This document shows positions 1 through 5,212 of a stretch of 5,982 bases of DNA, piece after piece. The DNA is from an uncultured Candidatus Woesearchaeota archaeon (GTDB lineage Archaea; Nanobdellota; Nanobdellia; Woesearchaeales; 21-14-0-10-32-9): NCBI GenBank assembly GCA_903891505.1, contig CAITEO010000048.1:1-5982 (forward strand), written 5' to 3'. A model generated the notes under the pieces. That model saw only the letters and a list, made by a program, of their open reading frames with translations. It ran no database searches and was not told the origin of the DNA. The translations under genes and the position numbers were made by a program. Within the stretch, counting starts at the first letter, position 1. The number at the start of each line of letters is the position of its first letter.

Positions 1-224
1 ACAACATACCACAAATAATTAATGGAAACTCAATCTCACAAGATGATCTTGCAAATTTATATGGTCAGAACTATACTGAATTAAAATCAAAACTAGGTAT
101 AAAATATGACTTTTGTATAATTGTTGTAACTGATCAGAATGGCATAATAAGTACAACAAATGGAAGTTCACTTGGAAACAAAAAAGATATAGTTATAGGA
201 AATAAAATGTATTGTGGTGACTAA
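1..224 (+). CDS. C-terminal end of a probable exported/pilin-like protein (partial)
   Basis: The reading frame is open from base 3 to a TAA at 222-224, giving the last 73 residues of a protein whose start lies left of the window. The fragment is rich in Asn, Gly, Ser, Thr and Ile, has no hydrophobic membrane segment, and carries two cysteines (fragment residues 38 and 71) that could form a disulfide. The piece around the first cysteine (GIKYDFCIIVVTDQNG) looks like a beta-strand and turn of an extracellular domain, reminiscent of small secreted or pilin-like proteins of DPANN archaea. That resemblance is from memory of general style, not a recognised family. Its end overlaps the next gene by 8-11 bases, so the two are probably cotranscribed and translationally coupled. 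No function can be assigned. Confidence 0.6.
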   Translation, partial: NIPQIINGNSISQDDLANLYGQNYTELKSKLGIKYDFCIIVVTDQNGIISTTNGSSLGNKKDIVIGNKMYCGD

Positions 225-714
225 GAAAGTGATAATTAGTTCAATCTTGCGCTTGATTTTGCTTGTTCTATTCTTTGGAGCAGTTTATCTGTGCTCAAGC
301 ATAGTTCCAGCACTCGCACCTTCTGAAGTAAAAAGTACAAAGAAAACAATACTACTTTTGCTTGACTTGACAACTGCTGCATCTGTTTTCCTAGTTGCAT
401 CTCAAATATCAAACTCAAATTACTTAATTGGCATAATTGCGGCAGCAGTAACTTTATTCATTTTTTATATATTAAAAAACGATTCAAGAATATTTTATTT
501 GTTTCCAATCCTCATGGCTTTGTCAATTGTATCTGATAATTATTATATATTAACATGTATGACTGTAACTCTTTTCTTGAAAGGTATGGCTGACTATACT
601 GACATAAAGAAGATGAAGTGGAATGACAAAAGAATTACTATGTTCATCTATTTCATAATTGTAACAATAGTAGCAATATTCCTAGTCAAAATACTTCAAG
701 CTAATCTGCTTTAA
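214..714 (+). CDS. Six-segment integral membrane protein of unknown function
   Basis: A 166-residue, strongly hydrophobic protein. Likely membrane segments lie near residues 7-34, 45-66, 70-87, 93-109, 110-126 and 141-162; the last two are separated by a charged loop (about 127-140, KKMKWNDKR). There is no recognisable catalytic motif, only two cysteines, and no family I can name. No ATG is suitably placed: the frame opens with tandem GTG codons at 214 and 217 (another at 229), so a GTG start is likely and the exact one is uncertain. A weak AGGA at 197-200 precedes it. The start lies inside the end of the preceding gene (stop 222-224), which suggests translational coupling and a shared role at the cell envelope. 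Being real is well supported by the membrane-protein pattern; function is not. Confidence 0.7.
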   Translation: MVTKKVIISSILRLILLVLFFGAVYLCSSIVPALAPSEVKSTKKTILLLLDLTTAASVFLVASQISNSNYLIGIIAAAVTLFIFYILKNDSRIFYLFPILMALSIVSDNYYILTCMTVTLFLKGMADYTDIKKMKWNDKRITMFIYFIIVTIVAIFLVKILQANLL

Positions 715-724
715 AAAGGAAAAG

Positions 725-756
725 ATTATAAAACAAAAAGAAAAAGGGATATAAAA
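725..756 (+). promoter_or_regulatory. Two candidate TATA boxes upstream of the winged-helix gene
   Basis: The A-rich spacer after the membrane gene holds ATTATAAAA at 725-733 and GATATAAAAG at 748-757. Using the usual archaeal distance of about 27 bases from TATA centre to start site, transcription would begin near 756 or 780. Either would give the winged-helix gene (start 867) an untranslated leader of roughly 85-110 bases unless the small frame at 787 is translated. The assignment is by motif and spacing only. Confidence 0.4.
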
Positions 757-771
757 GACACTTAAAATCAA

Positions 772-824
772 GAAAATCCTTGAAATATGGATTTTCCGGA
801 TGCAGAAAACGTTTTAATGTTTTC
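772..824 (+). repeat. Pair of small inverted repeats in the leader of the winged-helix gene
   Basis: GAAAATCC at 772-779 is perfectly complementary to GGATTTTC at 789-796 (8 bp, 9-base loop). GAAAAC at 805-810 is complementary to GTTTTC at 819-824 (6 bp, 8-base loop). The inner arms can also pair with each other (TTTTC 792-796 with GAAAA 805-809), so the folds compete. In such AT-rich sequence these could arise by chance. Confidence 0.35.
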
Positions 825-936
825 TTCACCAAAAAAGATAGATAAACGAAAAAAAGGTTCAAAAAAATGGGTCAACAAGAAGTCTACGACTTTCTCTGCA
901 AAAACAAAAATAAATGGTTCACATCAAAAGAAATAA
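787..936 (+). CDS. Possible small ORF overlapping the winged-helix gene in another frame
   Basis: An ATG at 787 opens a 49-codon frame ending at TAA 934-936. It lies about 34 bases after the centre of the TATA-like sequence at 748-757, close to the near-leaderless spacing seen for other genes here. The first 27 codons cover otherwise non-coding sequence; the rest runs out of frame through the start of the winged-helix gene. At 861-867 it crosses seven A residues (A AAA AAA), where a -1 slip would join it to the winged-helix frame exactly at that gene's ATG. There is no recognisable protein family and no clear ribosome-binding site. It may be chance, a short leader peptide, or an N-terminal extension of the regulator. 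Confidence 0.2.
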   Translation: MDFPDAENVLMFSSPKKIDKRKKGSKKWVNKKSTTFSAKTKINGSHQKK

Positions 937-1061
937 GTGAAGCATTAAGTGTTAGCATTGGTTCTGTTACAATGTCTCTTAAGAAACTAAGGAAGACAAA
1001 CATAATAAAATACAAAGTCACAGGTAAACGAAATACATATTCTTACAAAGTTGGACGATAA
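867..1061 (+). CDS. Small winged-helix DNA-binding protein, putative transcription regulator
   Basis: A 64-residue protein that is little more than one winged-helix domain. Helix 1 is about residues 3-16 (EVYDFLCKNKNK), helix 2 about 19-26 (SKEISEAL), the recognition helix about 30-43 (GSVTMSLKKLRKT), and the wing about 45-62 (IIKYKVTGKRNTYSYKV). Ser/Thr at helix starts and many Lys/Arg residues in the recognition helix and wing fit DNA binding. There is no ligand or dimerisation domain, so it probably acts as a minimal DNA-binding dimer, as is common for small archaeal wHTH proteins. A stop at 843-845 limits any upstream extension in this frame, and a weak AAGG at 854-857 precedes the ATG. 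It is 147 bases before thrS and on the same strand, with a strong palindrome between them (1109-1129), so thrS is an obvious candidate target. Target and effector are inferred. Confidence 0.8.
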   Translation: MGQQEVYDFLCKNKNKWFTSKEISEALSVSIGSVTMSLKKLRKTNIIKYKVTGKRNTYSYKVGR

Positions 1062-1108
1062 GATTTCTGTTTCAATGCATTAATTCTAAAATGTTTCTTA
1101 GCAAGTAT

Positions 1109-1129
1109 TTTTTGTGTATAACACAAAAA
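1109..1129. promoter_or_regulatory. Perfect 9-bp inverted repeat, candidate operator upstream of thrS
   Basis: TTTTTGTGT (1109-1117) and ACACAAAAA (1121-1129) are exact reverse complements around the 3-base spacer ATA. The repeat ends two bases before the BRE (1131-1137) of the thrS promoter. A protein bound here would contact or block TFB/TBP. An alternative is that the T6 run at 1108-1113 acts as an archaeal T-tract terminator for the winged-helix gene; both could be true. Confidence 0.5.
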
Positions 1130-1130
1130 G

Positions 1131-1147
1131 AGGAAACTTTTATAAAA
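1131..1147 (+). promoter_or_regulatory. BRE/TATA promoter of thrS
   Basis: AGGAAAC (1131-1137) followed by TTTTATAAAA (1138-1147) is a good archaeal BRE plus TATA box. With its centre near 1142-1143, transcription should start near 1168-1170. That is downstream of the ATG at 1152 and about 40 bases before the ATG at 1209, so it decides the thrS start codon. Confidence 0.7.
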
Positions 1148-1208
1148 GCTAATGCAACACATTAATCATCATATACTATTTAGTGATTTAGAGAGTAAGC
1201 TGATTAAA

Positions 1209-3152
1209 ATGGATAAAATAAAGTTAACATTTCCTGATGGTGCAATCAAAGACTTTGACACAGGAATAACTGGAGAAGAAATCGCACGAGGAATTAGCGA
1301 AGGTCTCCTCAGAAAATCTATTTGCATCAAAGTAGGTGATGAACTCCTGGATTTATCCACACCTATTCACAAATCAGGAGAGATGAAAATCATAACATTC
1401 CAAGATGATGAAGGTAAAAAAGTTTACAGACATTCATCTGCACATCTAATGGCACAAGCGATTCAAAGATTATTTCCTGATGCAAAACTCACTATTGGCC
1501 CTGTTGTTGATGAAGGATTTTATTATGACATAGATTGTGCGCCATTTGTTCCTGAAGATATTGCAAAAATAGAAGAAGAAATGAAGAAAATAACAAAGGA
1601 AGATCTTAAACTACAAAGACGCGAACTATCAACTAAAGAAGCGCTTGAGTTATTCAAGGGTAATCCTTACAAGCAAGAAATTATCAAAAACATCGAAGAA
1701 TTTGGTGAAGGTGCAACAGAAAAGAGCGACATTGTTTCAATTTATACTCAAGGAGAATTTTCAGATCTTTGTCGTGGCCCACATGTACCTAAGACAGGCA
1801 TGATAAAAGCATTCAAAATAATGAAAATAGCAGGCGCTTACTGGAGAGGAGATGTTAAGAACAAACAACTCCAAAGAGTTTACGGAATTAGTTTTGCTGA
1901 TAAAAAAGAACTAGACGAATATCTCTTTATCTTAGAGGAAGCCAAAAAAAGAGACCATAAAAAAATAGGTAAAGATCTTGATTTATACAGCTTCCAAGAA
2001 GAAGCGCCAGGCATGCCTTTTTTCCACAACAAAGGAGCATACATTTGGAATAAATTAGTACAATTCATAACAGAAAAACTTGAAAAAAATAGTTATGAAC
2101 TTGTTAAAACACCTCTAATTATGAATATTTCACTCTGGAAACAATCTGGACATTGGGATCATTATAAAGATAACATGTACAGTACAAAAATAGATAATCA
2201 AGACTTTGGAATAAAGCCAATGAATTGCCCAGGTCATCTTTTAATATACAAAAATAAAAGATATTCCTATAGAGATCTTCCGTTAAGAATGGGAGAATTT
2301 GGTTTAGTGCACAGACATGAATTATCAGGCGTCTTAAATGGACTTTTTCGAGTCAGAGCGTTCACCCAAGATGATGCTCACATATTCTGCACAAAGGAAC
2401 AAATGATTGAAGAAATAAAAGCACTCTTAAAACTTGTGGATGACGTTTATAAGACGTTTGGGTTTAGTTTTAAGATAGAATTAAGTACAAAGCCAGAACA
2501 TGCTATGGGTGAGCTTGCACTTTGGGAACTTGCAGAGAAAACACTTGAAACTACACTAACAGAATTAAACTTGCCATTCATAATTAACAAAGGCGACGGC
2601 GCATTTTACGGTCCGAAAATAGACTTTCATCTAAGAGATTCTTTAGGCAGGACATGGCAGTGCGGCACAATCCAACTGGACTTTCAGATGCCTGAAAAAT
2701 TTGACTTAACTTATGATGCACAAGATGGTACAAGACAAAGAGTAGTAATGCTTCATAGAACCATACTTGGAAGCGTTGAGAGATTCCTAGGAATTCTAGT
2801 TGAACACTATGCAGGAAAATTCCCTCTTTGGCTAAGTCCTGAACAAGTCAGAATATTAACTATTGCCGACAGACACAACATATACGCAGATAAAGTCGCA
2901 GATATACTTTCTAATGCAAACATAAGAGTAACAAAAGATTATTCACAGGAAACTATGAACAAGAAGATTAGAAATGCTCAACTTGATCAGATTAACTACA
3001 TTGTTGTTGTTGGCGACAAAGAAGAAGAAACAGAAACTGTGAATGTTCGAACAAGGGATAACATTGTTCATGGCGAGAAGAAAGTATCTGATTTCCTAAA
3101 GGATCTTCTAGATGAAATAAAGAACAAGACGTTGCCTAAGAAACAGGAATGA
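1209..3152 (+). CDS. thrS: Threonyl-tRNA synthetase, bacterial type with TGS and editing domains
   Basis: Charges tRNA-Thr with threonine in the cytoplasm and removes misattached serine. The 647-residue product (E. coli enzyme 642) has a TGS domain at about 1-63, an N2 editing domain at about 64-230, a class II catalytic core at about 245-540 and an anticodon-binding domain at about 545-640. Editing residues are present: H75 and H79 (RHSSAH), C188 and H192 (CRGPH). Zinc ligands of the active site are C340 (NCPGH), H391 (DDAHIFC) and H516 (MLHRT). Motif 2 is around R369 (HRHELSG) and motif 3 is ILGSVERFLG. The frame is open back to an ATG at 1152, but those 19 extra residues precede the TGS and that ATG lies upstream of the predicted start of transcription, so I chose 1209. 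This is the bacterial/eukaryotic architecture, not the archaeal one with a DTD-like editing domain, implying ancient transfer into this lineage. Confidence 0.97.
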   Translation: MDKIKLTFPDGAIKDFDTGITGEEIARGISEGLLRKSICIKVGDELLDLSTPIHKSGEMKIITFQDDEGKKVYRHSSAHLMAQAIQRLFPDAKLTIGPVVDEGFYYDIDCAPFVPEDIAKIEEEMKKITKEDLKLQRRELSTKEALELFKGNPYKQEIIKNIEEFGEGATEKSDIVSIYTQGEFSDLCRGPHVPKTGMIKAFKIMKIAGAYWRGDVKNKQLQRVYGISFADKKELDEYLFILEEAKKRDHKKIGKDLDLYSFQEEAPGMPFFHNKGAYIWNKLVQFITEKLEKNSYELVKTPLIMNISLWKQSGHWDHYKDNMYSTKIDNQDFGIKPMNCPGHLLIYKNKRYSYRDLPLRMGEFGLVHRHELSGVLNGLFRVRAFTQDDAHIFCTKEQMIEEIKALLKLVDDVYKTFGFSFKIELSTKPEHAMGELALWELAEKTLETTLTELNLPFIINKGDGAFYGPKIDFHLRDSLGRTWQCGTIQLDFQMPEKFDLTYDAQDGTRQRVVMLHRTILGSVERFLGILVEHYAGKFPLWLSPEQVRILTIADRHNIYADKVADILSNANIRVTKDYSQETMNKKIRNAQLDQINYIVVVGDKEEETETVNVRTRDNIVHGEKKVSDFLKDLLDEIKNKTLPKKQE

Positions 3153-3164
3153 ACTGAATAGACT

Positions 3165-3173
3165 TAAAAAAAA
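3165..3173 (-). terminator. T-tract terminator of the minus-strand gene, in the convergent gap
   Basis: Only 29 bases separate the thrS stop (3150-3152) from the stop of the convergent minus-strand gene (3182-3184). On the minus strand the gap reads as a run of eight or so T residues just after the stop, a typical archaeal intrinsic termination signal. Reading the other way, thrS transcripts meet T-runs at 3185-3200, inside the opposing gene. Confidence 0.45.
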
Positions 3174-3181
3174 TTAGAAAA

Positions 3182-3463
3182 TTACTTTTTCTTTGACTTT
3201 TTAGCTGGTGCTTTCGCTGCTGCTTTGACAGGTGCTTTTTCAGGTTTAGGTGCTGGTTTCTTTCCTTTACCGCCTGTTTTATCATTACTTCCAAAAGATT
3301 TCTCGTATGCTTCATCACCTACAAAATCTTCTTTGGTCTTCTCTTTTCGTTCTTCGTAGCCAGACATAAAACCTTCTTCTTCGGCAGAGATTTCATCATT
3401 CTCTACTAGGTCTTCACGAGCTTCATCATCATATACTTCCTCAAATTCTTTCTCTTCATCCAT
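3182..3463 (-). CDS. Hypothetical protein with acidic N-half and Lys/Ala/Pro-rich basic tail
   Basis: A 93-residue protein of two opposite halves. Residues 2-54 are dominated by Glu and Asp with few hydrophobics; the stretch around 22-38 (NDEISAEEEGFMSGYEE) is the only part that looks like a conserved short helix motif. Residues 62-93 are Lys, Ala and Pro with almost no acidic residue, ending in KKSKKK, similar in style to histone H1 tails. There is no cysteine, membrane segment or signal peptide, so it is probably cytoplasmic and partly disordered; the tail could bind nucleic acid. The start at 3463 is supported by a well-placed BRE/TATA on the same strand and a GAGGA just before the ATG. 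It is divergent from the DNA glycosylase and convergent with thrS. I recognise no named family; small acidic proteins of this look occur in DPANN genomes, but I cannot assign a function. Confidence 0.75.
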   Translation of the reverse strand: MDEEKEFEEVYDDEAREDLVENDEISAEEEGFMSGYEERKEKTKEDFVGDEAYEKSFGSNDKTGGKGKKPAPKPEKAPVKAAAKAPAKKSKKK

Positions 3464-3486
3464 AAATCCTCTTTTTCTATGGCAAA

Positions 3487-3502
3487 TTTATATATTTTTC
3501 GG
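3487..3502 (-). promoter_or_regulatory. Strong BRE/TATA promoter of the minus-strand gene
   Basis: On the minus strand the sequence reads CCGAAAAATATATAAA, a near-consensus BRE followed by a TATA box centred near 3491. That is 28 bases before the ATG (A at 3463), predicting a transcript with almost no leader. It is the best promoter match in the window and suggests solid expression. If transcription starts at 3464-3467, the GAGGA seen before the ATG would be mostly lost. Confidence 0.7.
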
Positions 3503-3582
3503 CACAAAGAACCACAAGTGAAATTACTTACAGCAAATAGTTAAAAAAAATTAAAAACTCTTAAAATCGCGTTTTGCATAGA

Positions 3583-3598
3583 TAAATAATAAAAACAC
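3583..3598 (+). promoter_or_regulatory. Candidate TATA region for the DNA glycosylase
   Basis: AT-rich TAAATAATAAAAAC lies about 15-35 bases before the two possible start codons. With the usual spacing it would place transcription near 3617-3619, matching a leaderless start at the second ATG (3619). A poorer match around 3575-3585 would suit the first ATG (3607). Neither has a clear BRE. Confidence 0.3.
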
Positions 3599-3606
3599 CA
3601 AATAAC

Positions 3607-4119
3607 ATGTACAAGACCATGAAACAACTTAGCAAGGAATTCTTCAATCGAGACACAGTCGTTGTTGCAAAAGAGCTCATCGGTAAAATACTCCAAGTTG
3701 ATAACATTCGCGCAAGAATACTTGAAGTCGAGGCGTACAAAGAGGACCTTGCAAGCCACGCAAGAACAAAGACGCCCCGGAGCAAAATCATGTTTGACAC
3801 CCACGGACACATCTATGTTTACTTTATTTATGGAATGTATCATTGTCTGAACATAACAACGGATTCAAAACCCGGTGCTATCTTGATACGCGCAATTGAC
3901 TATCCTGGATGTTCGGGTCCTGGCAAACTTTGCAAGACACTTAACATAACAAGAAAAGACAACGGATTGGAACTTGGTGGAAGATTCAAAATCCTCGACG
4001 ACGGATTCATTGCAAAGATAAAAAAATCAGAGCGAATCGGAATAAAAGAAGACAAACATTTGCTGTGGAGATTTTACATAGAAGATTATTCTGTTGTAAA
4101 TCAAAAAAGAATTATTTGA
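3607..4119 (+). CDS. DNA-3-methyladenine glycosylase, AAG/MPG family
   Basis: Base-excision repair enzyme that removes alkylated and deaminated purines such as 3-methyladenine and hypoxanthine by flipping them out of the helix. The family signature is complete: SKEFFNRDTVVVAKELIGK near the N-terminus (residues 9-27), LEVEAY with catalytic-type Glu42 and Tyr44, His51 (ASHA), TPRS and IMF at about 56-63, the DNA-intercalating region IYVYFIYGMYHCLNI at about 70-84, ILIRAI (about 92-97), GPGKLCKTLNI, and the C-terminal RIGI with WRFYI. At 170 residues it is compact; the loop between Tyr44 and His51 is two residues shorter than in the human enzyme. The start may be Met1 (3607) or Met5 (3619); both leave the domain whole. 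It stands alone between a divergent hypothetical gene and the PIN-rpo7 cluster, so it is probably its own transcription unit. Members occur across bacteria, eukaryotes and some archaea. Confidence 0.93.
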   Translation: MYKTMKQLSKEFFNRDTVVVAKELIGKILQVDNIRARILEVEAYKEDLASHARTKTPRSKIMFDTHGHIYVYFIYGMYHCLNITTDSKPGAILIRAIDYPGCSGPGKLCKTLNITRKDNGLELGGRFKILDDGFIAKIKKSERIGIKEDKHLLWRFYIEDYSVVNQKRII

Positions 4120-4140
4120 ATTGAACTCAAATTGAACTCA
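4119..4140. repeat. Perfect 11-bp tandem duplication after the glycosylase stop
   Basis: AATTGAACTCA occurs twice head to tail (4119-4129 and 4130-4140), beginning at the last base of the glycosylase stop codon. It looks like a small slippage duplication. No function is evident. Confidence 0.8.
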
Positions 4141-4151
4141 TCTAACCCAAA

Positions 4152-4179
4152 CATTTTAAAAGAAACACTCATTTATAAA
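4152..4179 (+). promoter_or_regulatory. Candidate promoter of the PIN-rpo7-spt4 gene cluster
   Basis: Two TATA-like sequences precede the PIN gene: CATTTTAAAA (4152-4161) and ATTTATAAA (4171-4179). The first is centred about 27 bases before the ATG at 4184 and predicts a leaderless message. The second matches the consensus better but is only 5 bases from the ATG, which would put the transcript start inside the gene. Confidence 0.45.
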
Positions 4180-4183
4180 CATC

Positions 4184-4597
4184 ATGTTACTTTTCAAGAC
4201 GAAAACGAAGATAATTATAGATACTAATTTCTTAATGATCCCAGGAGAATTCGGAGTAGATATATTCTCAGAAATAGAGAGAATCTTATCTGAGCCATTT
4301 GAACTATGCGTAATAGATAAGACCGTCGAGGAACTTGAGAAAATAATTGAAAAAAATGGACAGAAAAAAGAAGGTTTCAATGCAAAACTAGGTCTAATCT
4401 TAATAAAACAAAAAAACTTAAAAACACTCAGCAGTTCCTCAGAGGGATACGCGGACATTGCGATTATAAATTTAGCTAAATTGTCGCCTGAGAAAACAAT
4501 CGTCGCGACACAAGATAAAGAGCTGCGAGAAAAACTCGCAGAGATACCCGTAAGGACTATCCAGCTCAGGCAACAAAAACACTTGATTTTGGGGTGA
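4184..4597 (+). CDS. PIN-domain protein, FCF1/VapC9-like (COG1412 type)
   Basis: A 137-residue single PIN domain, a metal-dependent RNA nuclease fold. The expected acidic residues are present: Asp13 (IIIDTNFL), Glu50 (TVEEL), Asp91 (GYADIAI) and Asp111 (VATQDKEL). The PGEFGVDIF segment after the first Asp is characteristic of the archaeal group related to eukaryotic FCF1, an rRNA-processing factor, rather than of toxin VapC proteins. There is no antitoxin gene beside it. In many archaea this gene lies just before rpo7, usually after the gene for aIF2-gamma; here the upstream neighbour is the glycosylase instead. The only ATG that keeps Asp13 is at 4184; the next (4235) would remove it. It ends 4 bases before rpo7, and its own stop codon is part of the rpo7 ribosome-binding site. 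A role in rRNA processing or RNA decay is inferred from family and context. Confidence 0.88.
   Translation: MLLFKTKTKIIIDTNFLMIPGEFGVDIFSEIERILSEPFELCVIDKTVEELEKIIEKNGQKKEGFNAKLGLILIKQKNLKTLSSSSEGYADIAIINLAKLSPEKTIVATQDKELREKLAEIPVRTIQLRQQKHLILG
4591..4597 (+). promoter_or_regulatory. Ribosome-binding site of rpo7, embedded in the PIN stop codon
   Basis: GGGGTGA at 4591-4597 contains GGTGA, complementary to the archaeal 16S 3' end, 4 bases before the rpo7 ATG. It includes the TGA of the PIN gene, so ending one protein and starting the next are probably coupled. Confidence 0.75.
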
Positions 4598-4601
4598 ATA
4601 A

Positions 4602-5174
4602 ATGTTTTACAAGGTTAAAGTTAAAGATTACATCAGGGTATCTCCTGACAAATTCAAAGATAATCTGGACGAAGCACTCGTTCAGGAGATAAAGGCAAAG
4701 TACGACGGTCACATCTCGACTGAACTAGGCACAGTTATAGATGTATCAGGTGTTGATACAGTCAGAGATGGAGTTATAATACCAGGAGATGGCGCTGTTT
4801 TCTATGAAACAGAATTTAGCATACTAACATTCATACCAGAAATGCAAGAAGTCGTCCTAGGACGGGTAAAAGATATCGCTGACTTCGGAGCATTCATGAA
4901 CCTAGGTCCTGCTGAAGGAATGATCCATATAAGTCAAACAATGAATGACTTCGTAAGCTTCAACAAGGAGAAAACCCTCGCGGGCAAAGACACAAAGAGA
5001 GTGCTTAAAGTTGGTGATGGCTGTCGTGCAAGAATCGTGTCAATATCATTTAAAGATTTATCCAATCCAAAGATTGGTCTTACAATGAGACAAGACGGTC
5101 TTGGTAAAGATGAATGGGCAAACGAACCAGCTCCAGCAAAGAGTAGCAAAAAAGGAAAGGAGAAGGAAGAGTAA
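4602..5174 (+). CDS. rpo7: DNA-directed RNA polymerase subunit Rpo7 (RpoE')
   Basis: Archaeal counterpart of eukaryotic Rpb7; with Rpo4 it forms the stalk of RNA polymerase that binds emerging RNA and helps promoter opening. The 190-residue protein has the Rpb7 N-terminal domain at about 1-80 (start MFYKVKVKDYIRVSPDKF, then VIDVSGVDTVRDGVIIPGDG) and an S1/OB RNA-binding domain at about 82-165 (VVLGRVKDIADFGAFMNLG, EGMIHISQ). The last 20 residues are a charged Lys/Glu/Ala tail beyond the usual fold (APAKSSKKGKEKEE). The start follows a GGTGA site by 4 bases. It sits in the conserved archaeal order PIN - rpo7 - spt4 - rps24e - rps27ae, all on one strand, and the 38-base gap to spt4 fits one operon. 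Rpo4 is not in the window. Confidence 0.97.
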   Translation: MFYKVKVKDYIRVSPDKFKDNLDEALVQEIKAKYDGHISTELGTVIDVSGVDTVRDGVIIPGDGAVFYETEFSILTFIPEMQEVVLGRVKDIADFGAFMNLGPAEGMIHISQTMNDFVSFNKEKTLAGKDTKRVLKVGDGCRARIVSISFKDLSNPKIGLTMRQDGLGKDEWANEPAPAKSSKKGKEKEE

Positions 5175-5212
5175 ATAAATAACATAATCAAAATATAAGG
5201 TGAAAAAGAAAA

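Noticed and set aside
39..51. 13-base palindrome CAAGATGATCTTG as an operator
   Set aside because: It lies inside a coding region, far from any promoter, and is short enough to be chance.
3562..3575. Imperfect palindrome AAAATCGCGTTTT upstream of the glycosylase as a regulator site
   Set aside because: Symmetry is imperfect and the arms are only A4/T4, common in this AT-rich DNA.
3541..3843. Minus-strand reading frames opposite the start of the DNA glycosylase
   Set aside because: They are antisense shadows of a gene with complete family motifs, with no recognisable protein features of their own.
4184..4597. VapC toxin of a toxin-antitoxin pair
   Set aside because: No antitoxin gene lies beside it; the upstream gene is a DNA glycosylase and the downstream gene is rpo7. 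The PGEFGVDIF segment and cluster context fit the FCF1-like archaeal PIN group.
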